Under the pieces are notes generated by a model. The model was not told where the DNA came from. It saw only the letters and a program-made list of their open reading frames with translations, and ran no database searches. 64,000 bases of DNA from CADEED01 sp035525785 (GTDB lineage: Bacteria > Pseudomonadota > Gammaproteobacteria > Steroidobacterales > Steroidobacteraceae), in NCBI GenBank assembly GCA_035525785.1, contig DATLDQ010000026.1:1-64000 (forward strand), given 5' to 3'. Made by a program: the position numbers and the translations under genes. Numbering within the stretch: the first letter of the stretch is position 1; the number at the start of each line of letters is the position of its first letter. Below are positions 1-9,312 of this stretch, piece by piece.

Positions 1-462
1 GTGACCTACATGGTCGACGCCGCCCGCGTGGAACAGCGCACCGACCTCGACAAGCTGGTCATCGACATCGAGACCAACGGCACCATCGACGCGGAAGAAG
101 CCATCCGCCGCGCCGGCGCGATCCTCAAGGATCAGCTGTCGGTGTTCGTGGACCTGCAGGGCGAGGAAGAGGCCACCAACAAGGTGTCCGAGATGCAGTT
201 CGACCCGCTGCTGCTGCGTCCGGTGGACGAGCTCGAGCTCACCGTGCGTTCGGCCAACTGCTTGAAGGCCGAGAACATCCATTACATCGGCGACCTCGTG
301 CAGCGCACGGAAGTCGAGCTGCTGCGCACCCCGAACCTCGGCAAGAAGTCGCTCACCGAGATCAAGGAAGTGCTGCAGAGCCACGGCCTCATGCTGGGCA
401 TGCGCCTCGATGGCTGGCCGCCGGCCGGTCTCAAGCACGATGCCGATCGCGGCATGATCTGA
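1..462 (+). CDS. rpoA: RNA polymerase alpha subunit, C-terminal part (5' partial)
   Basis: This is the distal half of the RNA polymerase alpha subunit; the gene begins before the window, so the GTG at position 1 is an internal Val codon. The visible part runs from the end of the assembly domain (VEQRTDLDKLVI, NGTIDAEEAIRRA) through the linker to the C-terminal domain. That domain binds UP elements and activators; its core reads LTVRSANCLKAE, LVQRTEVELL and GKKSLTEIKEVL. The ending GMRLDGWPPAGL is typical of gammaproteobacterial RpoA. rplQ follows 52 nt downstream, the usual alpha-operon order. Identification is secure. Confidence 0.97.
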   Translation: MTYMVDAARVEQRTDLDKLVIDIETNGTIDAEEAIRRAGAILKDQLSVFVDLQGEEEATNKVSEMQFDPLLLRPVDELELTVRSANCLKAENIHYIGDLVQRTEVELLRTPNLGKKSLTEIKEVLQSHGLMLGMRLDGWPPAGLKHDADRGMI

Positions 463-469
463 TCGATAA

Positions 470-489
470 CGCCGGCCGCAAGGCCGGCG
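470..489 (+). other. Perfect GC hairpin with GCAA tetraloop between rpoA and rplQ
   Basis: CGCCGGCC (470-477) pairs exactly with GGCCGGCG (482-489) around a GCAA loop, giving an 8-bp stem closed by a GNRA tetraloop. No T-run follows, so it is unlikely to be a complete terminator. It more probably acts as a pausing, processing or mRNA-stability element inside the ribosomal-protein transcript. The function is inferred; the structure is read directly. Confidence 0.5.
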
Positions 490-514
490 ATTGAATAGTT
501 AGGAAGCCTAGAAA

Positions 515-1111
515 ATGCGTCATCATCTTTCCGGTCGTCAGCTGTCGCGCAATGCTCCGCATCGCCATGCGTTGCTGCGCAGCCTGTCGGTCGCGCTGCT
601 GCGTCACGAGACCATCCGCACCACGGCCCCCAAGGCCAAGGAACTGCGCCGCGTCGTGGAGCCGCTGATCACCCTGGGCAAGGAAGACAGCGAAGCCAAC
701 CGCCGTCTCGCGTTCGCGCGCCTGCGCGATGTCGAGATCGTCGCGAAGCTGTTCGACACCATCGGCCCGCGCTTCAAGGCGCGCCCGGGTGGCTACACCC
801 GCATCCTGCACATGGCGCCGCGTCCCGGTGACAACGCCCCCATGGCGCTGATGCAGCTGGTCGAGCGTTCGGCGCCGGAAGGCGTCGATGCTCCGGAAGA
901 CAAGAAGGCGAAGAAGGCCGAGAAGGCCGCGCCGGCTCCTTCCAAGGAAGAGAAGAAGGCCAAGTCGGACGCCAAGAAGGTGCGCGAGAAGGCCGCCAAG
1001 GAAGCCAACGCTTCGAAGGCCGCCGCGAAGAAGGCTGCCAAGAAGACCACGGGCACCACCACGGCCAAGAAGAAAAAGGCCGCGCCGAAGAAGAAGAAGT
1101 CCGCGAAGTAA
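515..1111 (+). CDS. rplQ: 50S ribosomal protein L17 with Lys/Ala-rich C-terminal extension
   Basis: Residues 1-120 match L17 (MRHHLSGRQLSRN, ELRRVVEPLITLGK, ANRRLAFARLRD, GGYTRIL, GDNAPMALMQLVERS), a protein near the exit tunnel of the large subunit. The usual length is about 127 residues; here it is 198. The extra 70 or so residues are almost entirely Lys, Ala, Glu and Ser and end in a run of lysines. Such a tail would be disordered or helical and strongly basic, presumably contacting rRNA. ATG at 515 gives the canonical N-terminus. The TAA stop lies inside the left end of the following mobile unit. Confidence 0.96.
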   Translation: MRHHLSGRQLSRNAPHRHALLRSLSVALLRHETIRTTAPKAKELRRVVEPLITLGKEDSEANRRLAFARLRDVEIVAKLFDTIGPRFKARPGGYTRILHMAPRPGDNAPMALMQLVERSAPEGVDAPEDKKAKKAEKAAPAPSKEEKKAKSDAKKVREKAAKEANASKAAAKKAAKKTTGTTTAKKKKAAPKKKKSAK

Positions 1112-1129
1112 AGGGGACAGATCTATTTT
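1109..1129 (+). repeat. Left inverted repeat of the RAYT unit
   Basis: This is a 21-bp perfect inverted partner of 1969-1989, core GGGGACAGATCTATTTT. Its first three bases form the TAA stop codon of rplQ. Confidence 0.85.
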
Positions 1130-1136
1130 CCTCCCG

Positions 1137-1167
1137 AAACGGGCGCCTCCAGGCGCCCGTTTTGTTT
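1137..1167 (+). terminator. Intrinsic terminator after rplQ
   Basis: AAACGGGCGCC (1137-1147) pairs perfectly with GGCGCCCGTTT (1152-1162) around TCCA, followed by TTTTGTTT. It terminates rplQ transcription. It also lies just beyond the stop of the minus-strand transposase gene, so it may serve both directions. It sits inside the mobile unit, so the ribosomal operon may now end at a terminator brought in by that unit. Confidence 0.8.
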
Positions 1168-1172
1168 GGCGC

Positions 1173-1874
1173 TCAGGTATCCGCGTCCATCTTCGCGGGG
1201 CGCCCACGCGATCGGGTGGACACCGCGATGCCGTGGTCCCTGCGAATGGCATCGCCGAACTCATCCGACCCCGTGAGCTGGTTTCGTTGAAGTGCCCCGC
1301 GGATCATTTCGAGCTCATCAGCACTGCAAGGTGCCCCCGCCAAATCCCTGTACAACTGGAAGCGCCTCTCCGGCGTCGTTGCGAGGTCGGCGAGTACGGG
1401 ATCGACATCCAACCAGTCGCAAAAGTCGAAACCCGCGCGTGCGCGATAGCTCGACCAGGCGAAATCTTCGGGCTTCGACACCACGCGAGCGCGCACCGGG
1501 TTTTGATCGACGTACCGGCCGCAAGTCAGAAGATAGCGGCTCGATTCGATGGGACTGCAGTGGAACCGCCCCTCCCAAAATGAGCCACTCTTCTTCAGCA
1601 GGCGGTTCATTCTCCGCGTGTGTCTGCCGGCGAGCGTCTTCATCAGCAAGCTCAAGTGCTGAGCGTCGGCGCCGGGATCGACGATGAGGTGAACGTGATT
1701 CGACATCAGGCAGTACGCGTAGATCTTCAGAGCATAGATATCGCGACATTGCTGCAGTGTTGCAATGTAGTCACCGCGGTCGAAATCGCTGAAAAACACC
1801 GCATTTCGACTATGGCCGCGCTGGACGATGTGGTGGGGATAACCGGCGAACGCGATTCGCGATCTTCTGGGCAT
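1173..1874 (-). CDS. REP-associated tyrosine transposase (RAYT, IS200/Y1 fold)
   Basis: This 233-residue HUH endonuclease of the Y1 transposase superfamily has the metal-binding HUH motif as His60-Val-His62 in SNHVHLIV. A catalytic tyrosine is expected in the following helix (Tyr114 or Tyr121 in the YLLTCGRYVDQNPVRA segment). The N-terminus PRRSRIAFAGYPHHIVQRG and the NPVRA signature are characteristic of TnpA-REP proteins. RAYTs cut and move single-stranded REP or inverted-repeat DNA. The gene is intact and is the only gene within the 21-bp inverted repeats. Its ATG is the only good start and is preceded by about 115 bp of non-coding sequence. Confidence 0.9.
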   Translation of the reverse strand: MPRRSRIAFAGYPHHIVQRGHSRNAVFFSDFDRGDYIATLQQCRDIYALKIYAYCLMSNHVHLIVDPGADAQHLSLLMKTLAGRHTRRMNRLLKKSGSFWEGRFHCSPIESSRYLLTCGRYVDQNPVRARVVSKPEDFAWSSYRARAGFDFCDWLDVDPVLADLATTPERRFQLYRDLAGAPCSADELEMIRGALQRNQLTGSDEFGDAIRRDHGIAVSTRSRGRPAKMDADT

Positions 1875-1968
1875 GTGCTAGTCACCCTGACTGGAGGGCA
1901 ATAGCTTAAAGTCGGCAATCTGATCGGCACGCCGGGGGAATCGCCTGCGTGAGGCCAGAAACGGAATA

Positions 1969-1989
1969 AAAATAGATCTGTCCCCTTTA
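1969..1989 (-). repeat. Right inverted repeat of the RAYT unit
   Basis: This is an exact reverse complement of 1109-1129. It ends at the first base of the AAGGAG ribosome binding site (1989-1994) of mscL. Confidence 0.85.
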
Positions 1990-1999
1990 AGGAGTTGCC

Positions 2000-2392
2000 A
2001 TGGGTCTCGCGAAGGAATTCAAAGAATTTGCGATGAAGGGCAGCGTCATCGATCTGGCCATCGGCGTGATCATCGGCGCGGCGTTCGGCAAGATCGTCGC
2101 GTCACTGGTAGAGGACATCATCATGCCCCCGATCGGCATGATGATCGGCAACGTGAACTTCACCGACCTCGTGGTGAAGCTGGGTACCGATCCCACGGGC
2201 AAGGACGTGATGGTGAAGTACGGCAACTTCCTGCAGATCACCTTCCAGTTCGTGATCGTCGCTTTCGTGCTCTTCATGCTCATCCGCACGATCAACAAGC
2301 TCAAGAAGCCGGACCCGGCACTGCCGGTCGCCCCGCCGCGCCAGGAAGCGCTGCTGCAGGAAATCCGCGACCTGCTCGCGAAGAAGCAGTAG
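2000..2392 (+). CDS. mscL: Large-conductance mechanosensitive channel MscL
   Basis: MscL forms a homopentameric inner-membrane pore that opens under hypoosmotic stress. The 130-residue protein has the N-terminal amphipathic helix (GLAKEFKEFAMKG) and TM1 with the conserved pore-lining segment VIDLAIGVIIGAAFGKIV. A periplasmic loop (PPIGMMIGNVNFTDL), TM2 (FLQITFQFVIVAFVLFML) and a charged cytoplasmic helix (EALLQEIRDLLAKK) follow. Length and order match the family. The AAGGAG site 6 nt before ATG is strong and touches the right inverted repeat of the upstream mobile unit. The channel's promoter may therefore lie within that unit or be read through from it. Confidence 0.96.
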   Translation: MGLAKEFKEFAMKGSVIDLAIGVIIGAAFGKIVASLVEDIIMPPIGMMIGNVNFTDLVVKLGTDPTGKDVMVKYGNFLQITFQFVIVAFVLFMLIRTINKLKKPDPALPVAPPRQEALLQEIRDLLAKKQ

Positions 2393-2405
2393 CTCGCGCC
2401 AACGG

Positions 2406-2765
2406 ATGGCCCCCGTTCGTTACGCCTGGATGTTCCGGACGGCGGCCATCGTCCATCTGTTCTTTGGCCTCGCATGGCTGTGGCGCTTCGGGCTCACCGA
2501 CTACCACCCCGACCAAAGGCCATACGGTCTCGCGGCTGGCGTGCTCGCGCTGTTAATCGGTGTCCTGCTGATGCGCCTCAATCGCTCCGCCATCGGGGTG
2601 TCTGCGGTGGAGTCGGCCATAGTGGGGCTGTCAGCGGCTGTGTACGCGCCGAACACCCAGGGGCCGGTGATCCTGTTCCTGGCGGCGTTGGCGATCGTCT
2701 GCGTGATCTACGCGGTGTTCGCGCTGCGCGCGATCACCGCGCGCGAAGCACCGGGGGGCGCGTAG
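2406..2765 (+). CDS. Small integral membrane protein of unknown function
   Basis: This 119-residue protein has three or four predicted membrane segments: AAIVHLFFGLAWLW, AAGVLALLIGVLLM, a weaker segment around SAIVGLSAAVYA, and VILFLAALAIVCVIYAVFAL. A charged tail follows. It starts 13 nt after the mscL stop on the same strand and may be co-transcribed with it. I recognise no catalytic motif. Hydrophobic pattern and codon use support it as a real gene; the start (ATG 2406) has only a weak binding site. Confidence 0.65.
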   Translation: MAPVRYAWMFRTAAIVHLFFGLAWLWRFGLTDYHPDQRPYGLAAGVLALLIGVLLMRLNRSAIGVSAVESAIVGLSAAVYAPNTQGPVILFLAALAIVCVIYAVFALRAITAREAPGGA

Positions 2766-2807
2766 GAAATCGGCGCTGCAAGACGCGGCCCCATCGAACA
2801 ACCGGTT

Positions 2808-4154
2808 CTACCTGTTGAAGGCCATGCGCGTCAGGTTCTCCTGCCTACCGACCCGGGCGACGACATTGTCTTCGATGCGGATGCCGCCGAAGGGCTTGAG
2901 CTGCTCCACCCGCGACCAATTGATCTTCTTGCCGATGGGTTTGGCCTTCGCTTCGTTCAGCAACTGGTCGATGAAGTAGAACCCGGGCTCCACCGTCACC
3001 ACGCAGCCATCCTCGAGCTTGCGCGTCAGGCGCAGGAACGGGTGGTTGTAAGGCCGTTCGATCTCTCCGCCGCTGGCGTCGCGCTGGCGCCCACCCACGT
3101 CGTGCACCTGCAGGCCTAACAAGTGGCCGATGCCGTGCGGGTAGAACACGCTGGTGAGCGCGGTGTCGATGGCTTCATCGGGGCCCGCGCTGATGACGTC
3201 CGCCTCGTGCAGAAACCCGCTGATGGCGCGGTACGATGCCTGGTGAATGTCGCGCCAGTCCGTTCCCACGCGGACCTGCGCGCAGAGCTCGAGCTGCAGT
3301 ACGTCGAAGCGCTCGATGAGCGCCGCGAATTCGGCATCCTCGTACGAATGCGTACGCGTGATGTCGGAGGCATAACCGGCGAACTCGGCGCCGGCATCGA
3401 TGAGGAGAGAATGCAGCTTCGCCGGCTTCTCGCGATTCTGCACCTGGTAGTGGAGCACCGCGCCACCTTCATTGAGCGCGATGATGGGGTTGTAAGGCAG
3501 CTCCCGCTCGCGCAGTCCGCAACCCGCCATGAACGCGAGCCCGACGTCGAACTCGCTGCCGCCGGCGCGGAAGGCCTTTTCCGCCGCCACGTGGCCCCGG
3601 GCGCCAAGCACGTTGGCTTCGAGCAGCGCGGCGATCTCGTAAGGCGTCTTGGTGGCGCGACCGTAGTCGAGGCGCGCGATCAGGTGTTCAGGGTTGATGG
3701 CGCCGGGTCCCCACGACACGAGCTCGGCGAAGGGCTCGCCGATGAACGCCGTGCGCGAGAGGTCCTTCGGCAACGCGGCGCGCGCGGCGGCGCGGTCCGC
3801 GCAGCTCACGATGTCCAACGAGTCGGACCAGTAGGTGCGCGGCATCTCCGGGGACTTGTGCCAGTAGTCCACCGGGGCATGCAGCAGCAGCTCGGGCTTC
3901 CTGCCCGGCACGAAGTAGACGAAGGAGTCCGGCGCATCGATGAGCGGCGCCCACACCTTGAATGGCGCCTGCACCTTGAAGGGCAGGTGATGGTCGTCCA
4001 GGAAGAGCAGCGGCGGCATGCCGGCATGCACGAGCAACGAGTCATATCCGGTGGCGTCGAGGGCCGTAGCGCTGCGCTTTTTCACCTCTTCGAGGTGGGC
4101 GGCAAACAAGTTCGACCAAGTGGCGGGAGTCAATTCGGGAGCAGCTGAATTCAT
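2808..4154 (-). CDS. pepQ: Xaa-Pro dipeptidase (prolidase)
   Basis: This cytoplasmic metallopeptidase cleaves dipeptides with C-terminal proline. Its 448 residues match PepQ. The N-terminal creatinase-like domain covers roughly residues 1-165 and is followed by the pita-bread catalytic domain. The five dinuclear metal ligands are all visible: Asp253 and Asp264 (IDAG, SDITRT), His344 in HGIGHLLGL, Glu389 in TVEPGFYF and Glu428 in GIRIEDN. It converges with the preceding gene and is divergent from the Ala-rich lipoprotein gene. Related PepQ proteins can hydrolyse organophosphates as a side activity. Confidence 0.93.
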   Translation of the reverse strand: MNSAAPELTPATWSNLFAAHLEEVKKRSATALDATGYDSLLVHAGMPPLLFLDDHHLPFKVQAPFKVWAPLIDAPDSFVYFVPGRKPELLLHAPVDYWHKSPEMPRTYWSDSLDIVSCADRAAARAALPKDLSRTAFIGEPFAELVSWGPGAINPEHLIARLDYGRATKTPYEIAALLEANVLGARGHVAAEKAFRAGGSEFDVGLAFMAGCGLRERELPYNPIIALNEGGAVLHYQVQNREKPAKLHSLLIDAGAEFAGYASDITRTHSYEDAEFAALIERFDVLQLELCAQVRVGTDWRDIHQASYRAISGFLHEADVISAGPDEAIDTALTSVFYPHGIGHLLGLQVHDVGGRQRDASGGEIERPYNHPFLRLTRKLEDGCVVTVEPGFYFIDQLLNEAKAKPIGKKINWSRVEQLKPFGGIRIEDNVVARVGRQENLTRMAFNR

Positions 4155-4354
4155 CAGGCGATTCTATGCGTGGCCGATGCACGCAACGTATTGACGCAAC
4201 GCAACATTCTGACGATTTCGCCATTTTCTGGCGGGCCCGAGGTCCGCCGCCGCTCGACTTATCACACGGTGCTGTCGCCATACGCGGACATTCGTCTCGT
4301 ATATCAAATGCGTGGCGGAATCGATAAAATCGCGCGCCGCGATGTGAATCGCGC

Positions 4355-4368
4355 AACAAACGTTTGTT
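4355..4368. promoter_or_regulatory. 14-bp perfect palindrome upstream of lipoprotein gene
   Basis: AACAAACGTTTGTT is a perfect palindrome 40 bp before the lipoprotein start, in the divergent pepQ/lipoprotein intergenic region. It could be an operator. No regulator can be assigned, and a TAAAAT sequence at 4325-4330 is only a tentative -10 element. Confidence 0.35.
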
Positions 4369-4407
4369 TGGTCTCACTTACCACTAGAAAATTTGGGGTA
4401 CCCCTAC

Positions 4408-4674
4408 ATGAAATTGAACGTTGCTCTCGCTGCCGCCATTGCGGCCCTCGCCATCGCCGGCTGCGCCAAGAAGGAAGCGGAAGCTCCTGCCGCGGACGCC
4501 GCTGCCTCGTCGGCTGATGCCGCTGCCTCGTCCGCTGATGCCGCCGCTTCGTCGGCTGCCGCTGCCGACGCCGCTGCTCCGGCCGCTGACGCCGCTGCTG
4601 CTCCGGCCGCCGATGCCGCTGCTGCCCCGGCTGCCGACCCGGCCGCTGCTCCGGCGGAAGCCCCGAAGCAGTAA
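4408..4674 (+). CDS. Ala-rich repeat lipoprotein
   Basis: This 88-residue protein starts at ATG 4408, not at the in-frame TTG upstream, because only that start gives a clean lipoprotein signal. MKLNVALAAAIAALAI is followed by the lipobox AGC, with the lipidated Cys at residue 19. The mature part begins KKEAEAPAAD and is then nearly all Ala, Asp, Ser and Pro in degenerate seven-residue repeats. It resembles small abundant Ala-rich lipoproteins of unknown role. A perfect palindrome GGGGTACCCC (4395-4404) sits where the ribosome binding site should be. A strong terminator follows. Confidence 0.8.
   Translation: MKLNVALAAAIAALAIAGCAKKEAEAPAADAAASSADAAASSADAAASSAAAADAAAPAADAAAAPAADAAAAPAADPAAAPAEAPKQ
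4498..4560 (+). repeat. Three tandem 21-nt coding repeats
   Basis: Units at 4498-4518, 4519-4539 and 4540-4560 (type GCCGCTGCCTCGTCGGCTGA plus one base) encode AAASSAD-like heptads. Looser GCCGCTGCTCCGGCC-type repeats continue to the gene end. Such arrays are prone to slippage and length variation. Confidence 0.75.
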
Positions 4675-4723
4675 TCGATAGCTTCAGCTAACGATTACGC
4701 TTCGAGCCAATAGGCTCATGACG

Positions 4724-4766
4724 GCCCGGGCAGAAGGCGAAAACCTCTGCCCGGGCTTTGTCTTTT
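4724..4766 (+). terminator. Intrinsic terminator after the Ala-rich lipoprotein
   Basis: GCCCGGGCAGA (4724-4734) pairs with TCTGCCCGGGC (4746-4756), with GG/CC extending the stem past a one-base bulge. TTTGTCTTTT follows. The next gene starts 16 nt beyond it. Confidence 0.85.
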
Positions 4767-5253
4767 CGGGGGACGGATTCCGTGACAGTCAGCGTCCGTG
4801 ATGCGCGCGGCATCCCTGGCGACCGCCAGTGGATCGAGAGCGTGTACCGCGATTACCTCGACGATCTCTCCCCGCTCAACACTGGCGTGTTCAGCGTCAC
4901 TTCGCTGGGGGAGATCGGCTATAGCGAATCGGACCAGCTCGACCGCTGGTTTGGCGATTCCGCGGTCAATCCGCTCGTGATACTGCGTGGCACCGAGCCG
5001 GTAGGCTTCGCCATGGTGGCGCGCGGTGGCGCCGGCGCCGGACGCGCACCCTGCGACTACCGCATGGCCGAGTTCTTCGTGACGCGCAATGCGCGCCGCC
5101 GTGGCGTGGGGCGCCTGGCGGTCGAGCTCATCCTCAACCGGTTCGCCGGCCGCTGGGAGATCACCGAATACCTCCGCAACCCCGTGGCCGTCGCATTCTG
5201 GCGCCGCGTGGTCGCTAACTACACTCAGGGCCGCTACCAGGAGCGCGTGACGA

Positions 5254-7059
<1,806 letters not shown>

Positions 7060-7098
7060 CGCGGGAACCTGGCCGCGGGCTGGGGCCACCCACTAACC

Positions 7099-7183
7099 GT
7101 TGGCGCCGGTGGTGCGACGCGCGTGCCCCGTTCAACCGATTGCGGGGCGCGAGTTTGCCAGGGGGTGCGCCGCCGGCGCCAAC
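7099..7183. terminator. Long nested hairpin between convergent genes
   Basis: GTTGGCGCCGG (7099-7109) pairs perfectly with CCGGCGCCAAC (7173-7183). Pairing continues inward to 7116/7166 with three G-U pairs, about 18 bp in all. The loop contains a second stem, GCCCCG with CGGGGC. The structure fills the space between ggt and the hydrolase gene and touches the latter's stop codon. There is no U-run, so a bidirectional barrier or 3'-end stabiliser is more likely than a classical terminator. Confidence 0.45.
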
Positions 7184-9145
7184 CTATTGGATGGCCGGAA
7201 TCCCGAGCTGTATCGAATCCTCCGGCGTGCCGAACTCCGAGGCGCGCGGCTTGCGCGTGGTGGGCGCGAGCTGTCCGGAATGTATCGCGTCGAGCTTGGC
7301 GTGCGTGGCCTTGGCCGCCGCGACCAGCTCGGGGTAGGGCCGGTCCGTCACGTCTATCCACCCGATGTTGTAGTTCTCGCCGTCGCGGCGGCCGGTGGCG
7401 GGCTGGTCTATCCACTGGTACCAGTGCGCGCCGACGATGGCCGGATGCGCGGCCGCATTTTCCACGTAGTACGAGTAGGCCACGCCGCGCTCGGCCTGGT
7501 TCATGGCCTGCACGAGCCCCGGCGCGAGCCCGCGCTCCGGTACGCCGAAATGGAACTCGCCGATCATGATGGGTAGTTTGGTGATGGCATGGCAGCGGTC
7601 GATGAACTCCTTCGGCGGCGCCCAGCGATACTTGTTCATGCTGTACACGTCGAAGCCCTTTGCCAGCGCGATCACGTCGTCGGGCGGCGTGCCGCCGAAA
7701 CGGATGCCCAGGTGCAGGTGGTTAGGGTCGTGCCGCCGCACCGCCGCGTTGACGACCTCGAGATATCGCGTGAATGCGGCGTGGACCATGGACTTGCGCG
7801 CCGCCGGGGTGTCGCCTTTCACGAGCGCGGCCTTGAAGCGCTTCTGCAGCTCGGTCGCGGGTCCCGCGAGGACGAGCTCGACGAGCTGGCTCTCGCGCGC
7901 CGGCCACGGCGGCTCATTGCCGATGAAGTAGCCGATCATCCACGGGTCGTCCTTGCGCGGGCCCAGTTGTTGCGCGGCCTCGCGGTCGACGCGCGCGGCG
8001 AACGCGGGTGAGTACACGTCAGGCATGCCCATGATCGCGCCTTCGACCTGCTGCCAGCCCCTGAGGGGCAGCACATAGGGCTGGCGCATGGACGGCACCT
8101 CCAGCGCATCGTTGAGCGCCGCGCCGTACGCGGTGTTCAGGCCCCAGGCGCGCATGCGGCGCGAAGTGAGCTGGGCGGTCGGCCCGCGCCAGTCCGCGCC
8201 AAAGCGCTTCTGCAGGTTGGCCAGGTAGAAGGACACCGGATCGCGCAGCGGATCGACCTCCGCGCCCGGCGCAGGCACCTGTGCGGCCGTGGGGATGCTC
8301 GAAAAGACCTTCGAGCGGTTCAGGATGAGCGTCCGCGGCGGCTCATCGCCGGCGCCATTCACGCCCGCGGACCAGAAGCGGCACCCCTGCGGGTCTATCA
8401 ACCACCAGCGGCTGCCGATCTGTTCGACGCGAAAGAAGCCCGACGCCTTGCGCCGGCTCTCGGTTTTGCCTGGCGTGTGGCCTCCGTAACGGCACGCCGG
8501 CACTTCCGACCGGGGCACGAGCATGCGGTTCTCCTGTGCCCACTCGCGCTTCAGGCCATCGAACGACGTGGCCTTGCCGGTCCACTCGGCGTGGACGTAC
8601 TGACCGAAGTCGTCGATGAGCGGCATTCCGCCATCGAGGATCGCGTCGCCCGGGTCGGTTTTGGACAGGCCGACCTTGCGTATCTCCACCGTGGCCGCGT
8701 GCGCCGGATAGCGCATGGTGACGCTCATGGCGCGGACCGTCTTCACGGGCGCATGTCCGCCGGCCTCGATGTTGATCCAGTAGGCTGCGCGCGGCTGGTT
8801 GACCGTGGACGCGAGCTCGTCGGCATCGCCCAGCCCCTGTCGATAGAAGCGCAGTGGGATGGATGCGCGCACCCAGACACCCGCGAAAGGATGGATGCGC
8901 TTGGATACGTTGCCTTCGTCACTCACGAGGCCCAGCTCGAAGCGCTGGCTGGTCGAAGAGCGGAATTCGACGACGAGAAATTCGGCGTCGCTCCAGTCGC
9001 TGGATAGTTGCGGCTCGAGATCGACCAGTGGCCACGTCACCGTCGATACGTCCGAGATGAACGTCGCCTTCTGCGGCGCGGCATGCGCCGCGCACGTCAT
9101 CGCCAATAACCCTGCCAGGATCGACAACCGTCGCCAAACAACCAT
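7184..9145 (-). CDS. Secreted clan GH-A glycoside hydrolase, agarase/GH50-like
   Basis: This 653-residue exported protein has a signal peptide (VVWRRLSILAGLLAMTCAAHA). A jelly-roll-like N-terminal half follows, then a TIM-barrel half. Clan GH-A catalytic glutamates are suggested by GYFIGNEPPW (acid/base) and PIMIGEFHFG (nucleophile). The aromatic run GAHWYQWIDQP near the end fits the last barrel strands. Overall order and the FIGNEPPW motif resemble GH50-type beta-agarases and related uncharacterised beta-galactosidase-like enzymes. The true substrate is unknown. No polysaccharide genes lie immediately beside it. Confidence 0.7.
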   Translation of the reverse strand: MVVWRRLSILAGLLAMTCAAHAAPQKATFISDVSTVTWPLVDLEPQLSSDWSDAEFLVVEFRSSTSQRFELGLVSDEGNVSKRIHPFAGVWVRASIPLRFYRQGLGDADELASTVNQPRAAYWINIEAGGHAPVKTVRAMSVTMRYPAHAATVEIRKVGLSKTDPGDAILDGGMPLIDDFGQYVHAEWTGKATSFDGLKREWAQENRMLVPRSEVPACRYGGHTPGKTESRRKASGFFRVEQIGSRWWLIDPQGCRFWSAGVNGAGDEPPRTLILNRSKVFSSIPTAAQVPAPGAEVDPLRDPVSFYLANLQKRFGADWRGPTAQLTSRRMRAWGLNTAYGAALNDALEVPSMRQPYVLPLRGWQQVEGAIMGMPDVYSPAFAARVDREAAQQLGPRKDDPWMIGYFIGNEPPWPARESQLVELVLAGPATELQKRFKAALVKGDTPAARKSMVHAAFTRYLEVVNAAVRRHDPNHLHLGIRFGGTPPDDVIALAKGFDVYSMNKYRWAPPKEFIDRCHAITKLPIMIGEFHFGVPERGLAPGLVQAMNQAERGVAYSYYVENAAAHPAIVGAHWYQWIDQPATGRRDGENYNIGWIDVTDRPYPELVAAAKATHAKLDAIHSGQLAPTTRKPRASEFGTPEDSIQLGIPAIQ

Positions 9146-9176
9146 GCTTCCCCCCGCTTCGGAGTGGCGATTCTAG

Positions 9177-9223
9177 GCGATGGGAACGGCCAGGCGAACG
9201 AAAAGCTGAAGCCTGGCCATCGC
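9177..9223 (-). terminator. Bulged 13-bp hairpin downstream of the methyltransferase operon
   Basis: GCGATGG (9177-9183) and CCAGGC (9190-9195) pair with GCCTGG (9211-9216) and CCATCGC (9217-9223), with a six-base bulge on one side. It lies just past the 3' end of the minus-strand gene at 9313. No T-run follows on that strand, so intrinsic termination would be weak. Confidence 0.35.
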
Positions 9224-9312
9224 ATGCCGACACTTTTCCGGCGAACGCCCGGGTTGCGAGCGGTCAGACGGATCCCGACGGCGCGTCCATCCGAGCGGAC
9301 ACCGGTGGGTGG

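Larger units (their letters stand above)
1109..1989. mobile_element. RAYT-type mobile unit bounded by perfect 21-bp inverted repeats
   Basis: Positions 1109-1129 (TAAAGGGGACAGATCTATTT plus one T) are repeated exactly inverted at 1969-1989. Between them lie a terminator hairpin and one Y1-family transposase gene on the minus strand. The left end overlaps the rplQ stop codon and the right end abuts the AAGGAG ribosome binding site of mscL. Removing 1111-1989 would rejoin the flanks as AAGTAAGGAG, restoring an rplQ stop directly before the mscL binding site. This suggests a clean insertion with little or no target duplication. RAYT proteins normally mobilise short palindromic repeats rather than act as classical IS elements, so autonomous mobility is uncertain. 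Confidence 0.75.
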
